Source: Suillus spraguei (Eukaryota; Basidiomycota; Agaricomycetes; Boletales; Suillaceae). From it: a DNA stretch of 64,000 nucleotides. Each line of letters starts with the position of its first letter. The stretch's first letter is position 1. A program made the position numbers and the translations under genes. The notes beneath the pieces are model-generated. The model was given only the letters and a program-made list of their open reading frames with translations, was not told the origin of the DNA and made no database searches. The stretch covers positions 62,001 to 126,000 of the forward strand of contig JABCPU010000089.1 of assembly GCA_016800925.1 (NCBI GenBank), read 5' to 3'. Shown piece by piece: positions 47,001 to 57,415 of this stretch.

Positions 47001-48137
47001 TGAGGGTTGCGCCCTTTGTCAGCAAATGAAAGCGGATACACATCCTGTCAGGCCCCCGCTCACGCCCATCCCTCGTCGGTGTTCGCCGTTCTCTCAACTC
47101 TCTGTTGACCTTATACTGACCTCCCCGTCTCTGGAGGCTTTGATAGTATCATGGTTGTGGTAGACCATGGCCTTACGAAGGGGGTAATTATTATCCCTTG
47201 TTTGAAAACCATCACCTCAGAAGGCGTTGCTAAGCTATTTTTGAAACACGTGTACCGACGATTCGGACTCCACGACAAAGTTATCTCGGATCGAGGACCG
47301 CAATTCTTATCTCGCTTCTCAAAGGAACTTGCTCGACTTCTCGACTACGTCATCGCTCCATCCACGGCTTACCACCCACAGACTGATGGTCAAACTGAAA
47401 GACTAAATCAAGAACTTGAAACATACCTCCGCATTTACTGCCGTAACAACCCTGAAGATTGGGTAGAACACCTACCACTCGCCGAATTCGTCCACAACCA
47501 CCGAAAACACGATGCAAGAAATGCATCACCCTTCTATTTGATGATGGGATATGAACCACGTGCTATCCCTCATCTGATCCCTGATTCATCCGTCCCCGCA
47601 GCAGAAGATCGAGTACGATCTCTGCAGAAGATAAGAGAAGAAGCAATCGCCTGTCACAACATTGCTATGCAGACAATGGCCGAACGATCCCGAGGAGATA
47701 AGTACACCCCATGGAAGATCGGAGATAAGGTTTGGCTATCCGCCGCTAATCTTAGACTTAAACTCCCATCGAGGAAATTGGCACCGAAACGATACGGACC
47801 TTTCCCGATCATCAATGTCTTATCACCCATCACGTTCACACTCAAACTCCCTCCACAGTGGAAGATCCACCCCACGTTCCATGCTTCTGTCTTATCATCC
47901 TATAGCGAAACAGACGTGCACGGCCCGAATTTCCCTGAACCCCACCTGATATCATTGAAGAAGAAGAAGAATACGAAATAGAAGCAATTCTTTCTCACAA
48001 AGGAACCGGCACTCGCCGACGCTACCTTGTTTCCTGGAAAGGATATTCATCTGGAGATAACGAATGGCTCCCAGAAGAGAACTTGAAGAACTCCGCTCGA
48101 ATATTGAAAGCTTATAAGAAGCAACACGCCCTCTGAT
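44051..48137 (+). pseudogene. pol of the plus-strand gypsy copy (PR-RT-RH-INT-chromodomain), several frameshifts
   Basis: Protease: TTAVIDSGAAGTFISEEF and ILLGIPWLRAM (44200-44460). Linker to 45300. Reverse transcriptase: [30 protein letters not shown], and the active site YMDDILIF with codons from 45821. RNase H: FAIATDASLVATGG and [20 protein letters not shown] (46250-46440). Integrase: SVDLI region, [17 protein letters not shown] and TDGQTERLNQELETYL (47290-47430). The chromodomain is just after a one-base shift near 47943: [20 protein letters not shown] then [19 protein letters not shown], stop at about 48137. Catalytic residues are kept but at least six frame breaks (near 44632, 45300, 45490, 46198, 46890, 47943) rule out a single working product. 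Confidence 0.88.
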
Positions 48138-48191
48138 TATCCTTCAGTCAAATCAACTCGCGTCAAGCACCTGATTAACTACCTTTTCGAA

Positions 48192-49581
48192 ATGTCTTTC
48201 CCCACTGCTTACATCACACCCGTCGTCGCTGCCACCAATGACTCCGACTCTGAAACTGAACGATACGGAACCCTCACCACTGAAATTGATAACTCCTCTT
48301 ACATCGAAGCCGCCATTCTCTGCGAGGGACATGCCCTTGAAATCGAAAGAATCCTCACTGAAAGAGGCGCCTTCCCTGCCCTCCTCATCGTCAACATCAT
48401 TCGCATTGCAGCCCTCATTGAAGCCACTGCCAAAGAAACAACGGAAATTACTCTCCGTCACCGCTTCCTTCATCTTCAAAAACGCATTCGTGCTTACGCT
48501 ATGTTGCTGCTTCCCGATTCCTTTAAGAATGATGTTGAAGAAGCTATTCACATCATTGCCGAACGTCGAGCAGGTGTTGCTCGACCTCCCTCTCCGCAGG
48601 AAGATACGCCACTTCCTATCCCAGCACCCTCTTCTTCACGCGCTTATTCTAGTCTTGATGCCTTTACTGGCTTATACACTGCTGTCCAAGAGATCGGACA
48701 ACTTACAAACAAAGTCGTCGAAACCATTCAACAGTCAGTCACTGAAACAGAGCAGCTAGAAACCTAGTGGAAGAAGCTATTACCGATCTACAGCAGACGC
48801 AAAATGATCTTGCCTCTCCACGAACCCCATCTCCAATTCAACGACCAACTTCACCGTCCCCTATTACAGTCTCTCATGACCACCCCGCATGGCTGTATGA
48901 ACCATGCACAGAAGACCAGTTGAGGCCGCTAAACTACTAGGTATCTCTGCCACTGAGTTGGTAACACTAGGTCCTCGACTCCGTGACCTTCATATACATC
49001 CTCCCATGTCCATTCCTTCATCATTCGGTCCAATGGATCCTGTTTCACCAGTCTTAGTAAAAGACTTTGGTATCACTTCTCCTTCTCTTCAGCCGAACTT
49101 CTTACGATCGCTGAACGAGACATCACCCCGGATCTCCCCACGTCGGCATACACTTTGTCCTCTGCTCAACAGGCGCAACTTAAGCGCAGAACACCTTGCC
49201 TTAAAACGTATGACGAAGAAAAAGGGGAAGAAACGCGCCAGATCCATTAGTCCTACACCCATCATTTCTCCGTCCCCCTTACGCAAAGCCCACTCCAATC
49301 CTGACGAGAATATGAAGTGCCGCGTCTGTGGATTGCTTGGACACCGTCAGAAGAATTGTGCTGAATATCAGTGCAAGGTTTGCAGATATTGGTCGCCTAC
49401 CCATTTATCTCTTTACTGTCCTCACCGAGTTGGACCTCCTCCCTTCGAGTTAACCTGGAAGGATGAAGGATTCTATGACGCACTTCGCGCTTGGGAGAAA
49501 CAGCTTGACGATGAACGTATTCAAGCAGAAAAGAGAAGGACGCTAAACGACGCGCTGGTCTTGAAGAAGCTAAGTATATGA
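48192..49581 (+). CDS. Third ORF (ORF3) of the plus-strand gypsy copy: helical domain plus two zinc knuckles
   Basis: Not part of the standard Ty3/gypsy plan. Starts at 48192 with MSFPTAYITPVVAATNDSDS and an Ala/Ile-rich helical domain (RHRFLHLQKRIRAYAMLLLP, FKNDVEEAIHIIAERRAG). It reaches a stop at 48767 after a frame change. In the next frames come a Pro/Ser linker (SPRTPSPIQRP), a hinge LGISATELVTLGPRLRDL, the basic KKKGKKRARSISPTP and, from 49313, MKCRVCGLLGHRQKNC (CX2CX4HX4C) and CKVCRYWSPTHLSLYC (CX2CX6HX4C). It ends FELTWKDEG, a helix and a stop at 49581. The ancestral protein would be about 460 residues. It resembles a second gag/nucleocapsid, or an RNA-binding accessory protein. The function is unknown. 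A polypurine tract and the 3' LTR follow about 90 bp later. Confidence 0.75.
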
Positions 49582-49673
49582 TGAGTGGGTCGTTTGCTGA
49601 TGAAGACTACGAGTTTAGCGATGATCCATTTACTATGCGAATCAGAGTGAGTAAAGTCGGTGACTTTACGTGT

Positions 49674-49686
49674 AAAAAGGGGGTAA
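49674..49686 (+). promoter_or_regulatory. Polypurine tract before the 3' LTR
   Basis: AAAAAGGGGGTAA directly abuts the LTR start at 49687, the position and composition of a plus-strand primer. Confidence 0.8.
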
Positions 49687-50153
49687 TGTTACAATCGTAC
49701 GTGCCCCTATTCATTCTCTACTTCATTTACCTTGTACATTACGTAACATGACTCTGACTCATATGCTCAACGCATTTGTACTATAGTTGCTTTCCTTCTT
49801 TGGATACGCACTTACATCCCTCTTGGTCCGTGCGCACATATTGGCCTATTTAAGCACGGTGTACTTGTAGTAGATTCTTTACTTTAATCTTACTGGGTTT
49901 TACCTGGAATCTCCTTCGCTTAGGTCTCCAACCTAAGTCGTCTTGAATCGTCTCTAAGTCTAAGCACTCCTTAGCCTTAGTCTCTATTCTCGCGGATACC
50001 TCTTAGACTTGTCTTTGAGGCTGAACCCTTGATCGTACTCGGAACGCGTTCCTTGTACTTTCACCTTGTCCTCTTTTGGGCATTGTAAGAACTTCCCAGC
50101 AGACCGTCTGTGTCTTTTCACTGTCGCTGGTGACGCCACCCCAGTTCGTAACA
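49687..50153 (+). repeat. 3' LTR of the plus-strand gypsy copy
   Basis: TGTTACAATCGTACGTGCC to CCCAGTTCGTAACA, nearly identical to the 5' LTR apart from a few small indels, which suggests a fairly recent insertion. Confidence 0.92.
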
Positions 50154-52049
50154 GTGTGCCCATGGATACTTCTTCTATGATTCTCATGCTAACTCCATCA
50201 GTGTCATATTCCACTAGAAATTCTCCATCACCAAGCTCATAAGAGGAAATCTCATGGACTTCCGGCACATGCCAGACATCTTGCATCGTGTTGAATTGGT
50301 CATCATCCTCTGTTGGGATCAACGAGGGCACGGGTTCTTCTTCATCGGGGATTTCCTCAATTGAAGCCGAGGGAAGAGTTTTCGGGGGAACATAGAACTT
50401 GGATAGTTTCGGTACATTGGTGTCTCGTCCCGGGATCTCTTCTTCTGCTTTTCTCTTTCCCTGCTTCTGTTCTTCTATTGGCCGTTGTTCAATAGGTTCC
50501 TGTCCGACCCGATGCTCGGGTTCGGATTCATTCTTGCATTTTTCGGCACGAAGAATCGGTGATACTGGTCGTGGTAATTGTACACGGGGGGTAGGATCGA
50601 CGGTGTGCTGTGTTTGTATTTCGGATTTAGAAGGGATGACGACTTCCGGTTCGGAATCATAAGGAATGGAAGGGATTATGAGGGATTTCGGAAGTCGGGA
50701 ATATTGCCATTTCTTAGAATGACAATTGAAGGCTGAAGGCAACCCATTCTTCTTCTGATCCATATCCATATCAGCTTCAATTTCATCCGATTTCGTCGTT
50801 CGGGGAAGGACGAGTGTTTCAGCAGCCCAATCTATACTTGGGTTCATTGTGCGTAACCACAGGATTCCCAGAAGGATTTGATCTCTTCTTCCTAGTTTGG
50901 TGATATTGAATTTCCCATACATGGTTCGTTCATCAATTTTGACCACTAGAAGACAATAGTGCATGATTGGCCCTCCTTTGATAAGGGTTCCATCTGCCGT
51001 AGTAACTCGAAACGGTGTCTTGAGTTTTCATCGTGTGATTTGATGAAGTTTCACAAACTCCTCGGAAATGAATGTTCCTGCCACTCCTGAATCAATGACA
51101 GCGGTGGTGTCGATGGATTTTAAGCGAGTATGCGAGTGAAGGGTGATAGGGACACGAAGTTCTTTTCTTTCACCTACAGCACGTACAAGTCTTAGTAATA
51201 CATTAGGAGAAACATACATCAAATCTTTGTTTCTCCAAGTCAAAAATCCTCAACAATTTGCCTGACAGTTTCTTCGTCTTCTTCTTCTTCTTTGACTTCG
51301 GTTTGTCGGAGCGGGGTCTTCTTCTTTCTGTCAGGACAATTATGAATGCGATGTCCTGTCTTCATGCATCCGGATCTCTCCATATCGGAGATTCAATCTA
51401 CGACCATTGCGTTGGAGTCACGATTGGGGATGTAACGTGCGTTTCCGTAGTTCTTCTTCTTTTGTTGTGGAGCATGACGTGTCCTCATGGCTTGAAGACG
51501 ATGATGGGAATTGTCAATGGACACGCATTGCAGAACAACGTCTCGGAATACTTCTGAAACATCTCCTAGTGCGAAAAGCTTTGTAAGGATACCCCAATTC
51601 AGGCCATCTTGGAAGAATTGGATCTTTGTTGCGTTATCAGTGATATGAGCCTTGGCTGCAAGTGCCTCGAAATTAGCGATGTAGGTGTGAAGATCTCCAC
51701 TTCCTTATTTAAGGTCCCTGAGTTTCGTAAGTGCGGTTCCTTTGGTATCCACCAGGTCGAAGGCTTCTTTGAAACTTTTCATAAAATCTACCATTGTCCC
51801 ATAACCAACTTTTTGTCCAGAGGTGTCGGTTGATTGAGCATGGTCAAGGAATTGCTCTTCTCATGATTTGGCATTCCTTTCGGTCATAAAGGATGTTATG
51901 AAAATGATCTTCTGTTTGTCGGTAGTGTAAAGCTTTTCGTTGATGTCGAAGTGCAGATTGCATGACTGGATAAACTCGCGAGAATTGTCGTGATCTCCAT
52001 CAAAACCTTTTGGCTGACCGATCTTGTATTCGAATTCTTTGGTCGCCAT
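50154..52049 (-). pseudogene. gag and protease end of the minus-strand gypsy copy
   Basis: From 52049: MATKEFEYKIGQPKGFDGDH, then broken capsid and nucleocapsid pieces. The protease is at 51028-51243 (TTAVIDSGVAGTFISEEF; Gly-Val in place of Gly-Ala). The protease/linker frame from 50964 (MHYCLLVVKIDERTMYGKFN) runs to RIIEEVSMGT, where it is cut by the LTR at 50153. The RT N-terminal half that should follow is missing from both sides of the inserted element. Confidence 0.8.
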
Positions 52050-52246
52050 CTTGGTGATTTGTCTGGTGAGTTATACTTTCTCGGTGCCTACACGCGCTGT
52101 CTTGCTGTCCGTTAGGGCTTGTCTTCTGTCAGAGGGCTTCTCTTGATAATCGGTTTAGCGTACGCATACGCTAATGTGCTTATCTAAGCAATCAGGGTTC
52201 GGGGTCGAAGACTAGATAGTCGACGATCAGATAGACTTTAATCTTT

Positions 52247-52301
52247 TGTTACGAACTGGGGTGGCGTCACCAGCGACAGTGAAAAGACACAGTTCGTAAC
52301 A
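52247..52301. repeat. 55-bp LTR remnant with inverted ends
   Basis: Starts TGTTACGAACTG and ends CAGTTCGTAACA, a perfect 12-bp inverted repeat. Its left 46 bp are the start of an inverted gypsy LTR (the 5' LTR of the minus copy). The remaining ~420 bp of that LTR are absent. Confidence 0.75.
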
Positions 52302-52762
52302 TTCCTTATCGCTCGTTAATCCATCATGCTCATTCTCCGTTACCGCTGGCATACCGCTGGACTTTTGACTGTTATTTTGACTGAACTTCTCACACACCGC
52401 TACTTTACCGCTGAAAGTACCATGGACTTCTTTACTGTTTCTTTGCACTGCTCGCAACCTTACCGCTACCGCAGATACCATCGCTTGATGCAACTGTTAC
52501 TGACCATATCTCGACCACAGTAGCACCACTACACATGACGCTAGTTCCGGCGATATCATCGCTGACTGCGGCAACTTACCGCTGACCTCGACACTTGTTT
52601 TGCACATAAGTTAGACTCGAACTTGACCATACTAATAGGCATCCCCCTTTAGGGTCGAACACTCTTGTTCTCACAAGTGAAGCAGACTAGATGGAGCGCA
52701 AGACTCACATACTAGTTTAGGCAGTGGTTTATCTACAGCCCAGGCTAGGTTGCATCTTTACA
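52302..52762 (+). repeat. LTR2 3' fragment, CpG-rich
   Basis: Begins TTCCTTATCGCTCGTTAAT, a block that lies about 500 bp into LTR2, and ends GGTTGCATCTTTACA. It keeps CG at many sites that are TG or CA in the copies at 26478-27773. Confidence 0.8.
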
Positions 52763-53574
52763 CCATTCCGAGTGACTTTTGTCGGTGGTCGATTTCCAAG
52801 GGGGGTTGGACAGGCAGCATTGGTCATCGATTTGAAGCTAGAGATCTCTTTCATTTTCTCGGGGCAAGGGTTCTTGGTATTGGGTAGCTCTATTAAGTGT
52901 TATCAGCTGTTAGCAGGGTACGGGTGTGGGCGGGGTTGTGTGTTAGTTTGAGAATTTCATGTTGTCATCTTTTCCTGAGGTTTACAGGGGTTTACAGGGC
53001 TATATGGGGTTGGGGAGTGAGGGGAGGAGTGTTGGAATGAAGCATTTAGCGGGCATGTTGCTTTTGGGTGGGGTTCTTATTACTTAGTGTGTATATGCTT
53101 GCGTGTATGGTTACCCAGTATGTTTTAGTGGGGGCCAGGATTCTCATGATTGTCATGATGGTGGTACATGTTTAGGGTCTTGATGTCTTCATTATTATTC
53201 ATGCACAGTTTGCAGTTCAGTTCTTATTGGTTTGCAGTTCAGTGATGGTCATCAGGGATCTTTTCTGAGTGAAGGGTGTTTTTATTAATGTGTTTGCTGG
53301 GCTAGTTTTGTATATTAAATTTATAGGGCACTGGTCTGGTTGTTCATATATGAGATTAGGGTTTGTGTTGAGTAGGTGGCCAGTTTTTAGCTGTGAGCAT
53401 GGTACGCTCAACCTTGCCCACATTTTAGCATGGGAAAAATGACCATGATGGTGGTTCGAGTTCAAGGGCCCCTGGAATACTTTTTTCATTGTAAGCAAGC
53501 TTCCCATTCTGCTTGGTTGTGTTGCTGAGGGAAAAGTGCATAGTTTTGATGAGTCTCAATGTTGAACTCCAAAA
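52763..53574. other. T/G-rich spacer, nothing recognised
   Basis: No open frame with protein-like composition. 53380-53470 has a vague B-box-like GGTTCGAGTTC but no tRNA fold. Confidence 0.3.
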
Positions 53575-54423
53575 TCACATGAAAGTTCTTGCAAACAGCT
53601 GTGTCTTTTGAGAAAAGGAAGAAGTGATTGGTCCAACATTTGAGAGAAGCTTGATCACCAATGTCAGTGATCCAAGTGAGGTATCATTGATAGGCTTCCT
53701 GCCAAGGGCATCAAGACTAAGTTCACTGTCAAACTGAGAGAGGTCAAGAAGATGATGATGATGTGATACTCCATTAACATAAATTTTGCTTTGTTTGAGA
53801 GAGTGACCCTCCCAATGTAAGTGTTCTGTGTTCTTGGTGGAGAACAAAGTAAGAGGGCAATATTGACCAGCATTTCAAGGTCCTGAATAAAGGAATGGAT
53901 GTGTTACAACCATGCAAAACTGGGGCTACTAAGAAGTCCTGGTCTTACATGGGGTTGTACCGGAGGAACAGAAAGTCGAAGGGGCTTGGCCTCAGCTCGT
54001 ATGCTGTGCCCCTTACCCGAGTACGTGCCCTTAATTTCGGATGAAGTCCAAGGGGGAGTTATAGTGAAGTCCGGACGGAGTCCGGATGAACTCTGTAGGA
54101 CAGGATAGCTTGATAGAGCTCCGAAGGACTTCCGGATGGTAGGAAGTAATGGTAAGACTACTGGAACAAGTTCCAAGTAGAATGGATGAAGGATGGACTC
54201 CTGGACAAAGTCCAGGGCAGGATAGGAGCAAAGCTCCAGAGGGACAGATGATCCATAGGTGTCGGAGGATAGGATAGGATAGGTCCAGAGGACCAGAGGT
54301 CCGAAGGTCCAGAGCTTGGAGGAGCGGAAGAGCAGAAGAGCAGAAGAGTGGAAGAGTGGAAGAGTGGAAGAGTGGAAGAGCAGAAGAGCAGAAGAGCAGA
54401 AGAGCAGAAGAGCAGAAGAGCGG

Positions 54424-55388
54424 TGTAAAGATACAACCTAGCTTGGGCTGTAGATAAACCACTGCCTAAACTAGTATGTTAGTCTTGCACTCCATCTAGT
54501 CTGCTTCACTTGTAAGAACAAGAGCGTTCGACCCTAAAGGGGGATGCCTATTTAGTATGGTCAAGTTCAAGTCTAACTTATTTGCGAAACAAGCACTGAA
54601 GTCAGCGGTAAGTTGCCGCGGTCAGCGATGATGCCGCCGGAACTAGCGCCATGCGTAGCGGTGCTACCGTCATTGAGATAAAGTCAGTAACAGTTGTGTC
54701 TAGCAAGCAATGTCAAGCGGTGGTCTCAGCAGTAGTGGTAAGGTTGCAAGCGGTGCAAAGAAACAGTAAGGAAGTCTGTGGTACTTTCAGCGGTAAAGTA
54801 GCGGAGCGTGAGAAGTTCAGTCAAAAGTAACAGTCGAAAGTCCAGTGGTATGCTGGCGGTAACAGAGAATGAGCATGATATATTAACGAGCGATAAGGAA
54901 CTTTAAAGACTATGTCCACTACTGGGTTAATCCAGAGCTAGACAATAATCCTGACCTATAGTACGTGCAATGGTGTAAAATCAGGTACTGTATCGTGTGG
55001 AGTATGCGGTGCTTATATCCTAATTCATATGTACTCAGAATACTCTAGGCGAGATCAGTAGCGCTGGAGTGTAGTAACCGCCGTAAGTATACATAGCGCG
55101 AGGCACTGCAGCACGAGGCAACATGTAATGATGCTTGCTGTGGAATCAGTGATAACGAACAGGAAACAAACTACGCACCAAATGGAGCTATGCGGACATG
55201 GCAAGGACATGGAAGGACATCGGTTCGTGGAACAAGGTGCAGCAGTTGGTATGGTGTGTGGTGAGCATGGGATGCCGCCGGTACTGCTAAACGGGGTAAG
55301 ATGGCCATGGACAAGTGGTAACTCCTGTAGACGTGAGATTAGTGTCAAAATATGGGGTTTTAAGCCCAGCGCCAATATGTTCGTTACA
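54424..55388 (-). mobile_element. Solo LTR2 inside LTR3 copy 1 (965 bp)
   Basis: Inverse of LTR2: left end TGTAAAGATACAACC, right end CATATTGGCG on the inverse, finishing TTCGTTACA. GCGG flanks it on both sides (54420-54423 and 55389-55392), a 4-bp duplication. It may be 5 bp (AGCGG) if the terminal A is counted with the flank. Confidence 0.85.
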
Positions 55389-55816
55389 GCGGAAGAGCAG
55401 AAGAGCGGAAGAGTGGACGAGCAGATGATCGGATGAGCGTAGCTCTATGGATCTTAGGGGAAGTGTTGACTACTAGAGAGGAGTAGGTCCGGATATGGTA
55501 TAGAAATAGTATAGACTACTCCGGACAAGGTCCGGAATAGAAACAGACAGGATAAGACTACCAAAGGTAGAGTCGGAGGTGAAACGGATGAGAGACCGGA
55601 AATGGACGAAGTCCGAAAAGGATATAGGACAAAGGATCAAGGCTCCGGCCTAGGGAATGATCCCATAGGTCTGAGTCGGAAGCTTACAAGGGCCGGAGCT
55701 CAAGTGCAAGAACAGAAACAGATTTATATAGACATGGTAACAAGATACAGAAGTCAAAGGAATATACAGAAGTAGGAAAGCAATGATCAGATTGAGGTCT
55801 GCAGGAGTTGTATTAC

Positions 55817-56294
55817 TGTTACGAACTGGGGTGGCGTCACCAGCGACAGTGAAAAGACACAGACGGTCTGCTGGGAGCTTCTTACAATGCCCAAAAGAGG
55901 ACAAGGTGAAAGTACAAGGAACTCGTTCCGAGTACGATCAAGGGTCTGGCCTCAAGGATAAGTCCAAGAGGTTCTTACGAGAATAGAGACTAAGGCTAAG
56001 GAGTGCTTAGACTCAGAGACGATTCAAGGACGACTTAGGTTGGAGACCTAAGCAAAGGAAGTTCCAGGTAAAACCCAGTAAGATTAAAGTAAAGAATCTA
56101 CTACAAGTACAACGTGCTTAAATAGACCAATATGTGCGCACGGACCAAGAGAGGCGTGGGAAAGTAAGTGCGTATCCAAATAAGGAAGGCAACTATAGTA
56201 CAGATGCATTGAGCATATGAGTCAGAGTCATGTGACATGATATACAAGTAAGGAAACAAAGAGAAAATGAATAGGGGCACGTACAACTGTAACA
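55817..56294 (-). mobile_element. Solo gypsy LTR inside LTR3 copy 1 (478 bp)
   Basis: TGTTACGAACTGGGGTGGC to CGTACAACTGTAACA, flanked by ATTAC on both sides (55812-55816, 56295-56299). The empty site is preserved in LTR3 copy 2 as TTGTACTACAAGTTT near 58300. Confidence 0.95.
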
Positions 56295-56684
56295 ATTACA
56301 AGTTTATATACTGTAGGTAGCATGCCGGAAGGCAAGTAAGGATAGTCCGAGGCTATGTTTGAGGCATTGCAGAACACAAGGCTATGAACTCAGAAATAAG
56401 ACTTGTACGAAATATCTTATGAAGACAGAAGGTCAAGATATCTGAAAGCCAGAGGTGTAGAGATAACTGAAAGCCGGACACAGGTATTAACCTAAAAGGA
56501 GTAACGCGCAGGTGCGTGGGAATAGTTTCGGATATGAGCATGGATTGGATATGAACATGGATTGGATGGGTGGATCAGATCGGATGGATGGACTGAGTCT
56601 GATATGGATATGGATTAGATATGGATGGATATGGATTGGAGTGGATGGGTGGATTGGATATGCAAGCTGGATTGGATGGGTGGA

Positions 56685-57156
56685 TGTTACAGTCGTATGT
56701 ACCCCTATTCATTTTCTCATCTCCTCTACTTTGTATATTATGTAACATGACTCTGACTCATATGCTCAACGCATCTGTACTATAGTTGCCTTCCTTCTTT
56801 GGATACACGCTAACATTCTTATGTCTCTCTTGGTCCGTGCGCACATATTGGCTTATTTAAGCACGTTGTATTATGCTTGTATACTTTACTTTAATCTTAC
56901 TGGGTTTTACCTGGAATATCCTTCGCTTAGGTCTCCAACCTAAGTCGTCTGAATCGTCTCTAAGTCTAAGCACTCCTTAGCCTTAGTCTCTATTCTGCTG
57001 ATCATCTTAGAGTCTTAACTCTTCGACCAAACCCTTGATCCTACTCAGAATACTTCCTTGTAGTAGTCCTCGTTCTCTTTTGAACATAGTAGAACTTCCC
57101 AGCAGACCGCCGGTGTCTTATCACTGTTGCTGGTGATGCCACCCCAGTTCGTAACA
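56685..57156 (+). mobile_element. Second solo gypsy LTR inside LTR3 copy 1 (472 bp)
   Basis: Opposite orientation to the previous one: TGTTACAGTCGTATGTACC to CCCAGTTCGTAACA, flanked by GTGGA on both sides (56680-56684, 57157-57161). Confidence 0.95.
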
Positions 57157-57415
57157 GTGGACTAGGATGTATGGATTGGGTGTCCGGATGTCCATGGATT
57201 GGACCTGAATGTATGGTATATGACAGGATGCTGAAGTTATAAGTAGAATTGATAGTACCAGAAGAAACTGCCTCTTTGGAGCTGTTAAAAAGGACTTTAG
57301 CAATGGGTAAAATATTAGGATAAGTAGAGGTTGAGGCTTGGGTGGGCATAATAGAGTCTAATAGAACTGAGCCTTGAACATGAGAAGCTGGGGAAAGCTA
57401 TGCAAAGTCTGCAAC

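Larger units (their letters stand above)
42564..50153 (+). mobile_element. Ty3/gypsy chromodomain retrotransposon, full-length plus-strand copy (7.59 kb)
   Basis: Two LTRs of 461 and 467 bp flank gag, pol (PR-RT-RH-INT-chromodomain) and a third ORF. The order RT, RNase H, integrase defines Ty3/gypsy, and the chromodomain at the pol C-terminus makes it a chromovirus. Bases next to the LTRs (GCAAG at the left, GTGTG at the right) do not form a target duplication. It lies inside an opposite-strand copy of the same family. Confidence 0.9.
53902..57225 (+). mobile_element. Solo LTR3 copy 1 (about 1.4 kb) with three nested LTRs
   Basis: TGTTACAACCATGCAAAAC at the left and GTATATGACA at the right, flanked by a perfect GGATG duplication (53897-53901 and 57226-57230). 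It contains LTR2 (54424-55388) and two gypsy LTRs (55817-56294, 56685-57156). Without these and their duplications it is close in length to copy 2 (1362 bp). An internal GAAGAGCA-type low-complexity stretch lies at about 54320-54420. Confidence 0.92.

Noticed and set aside
42564..50153. Active, autonomous gypsy copy
   Set aside because: LTRs, PBS region and PPT are good, but gag, pol and ORF3 each carry frameshifts.
53380..53470. Possible tRNA with a GGTTCGAGTTC box
   Set aside because: The T stem does not pair, there is no acceptor stem and the anticodon arm is not of normal size.
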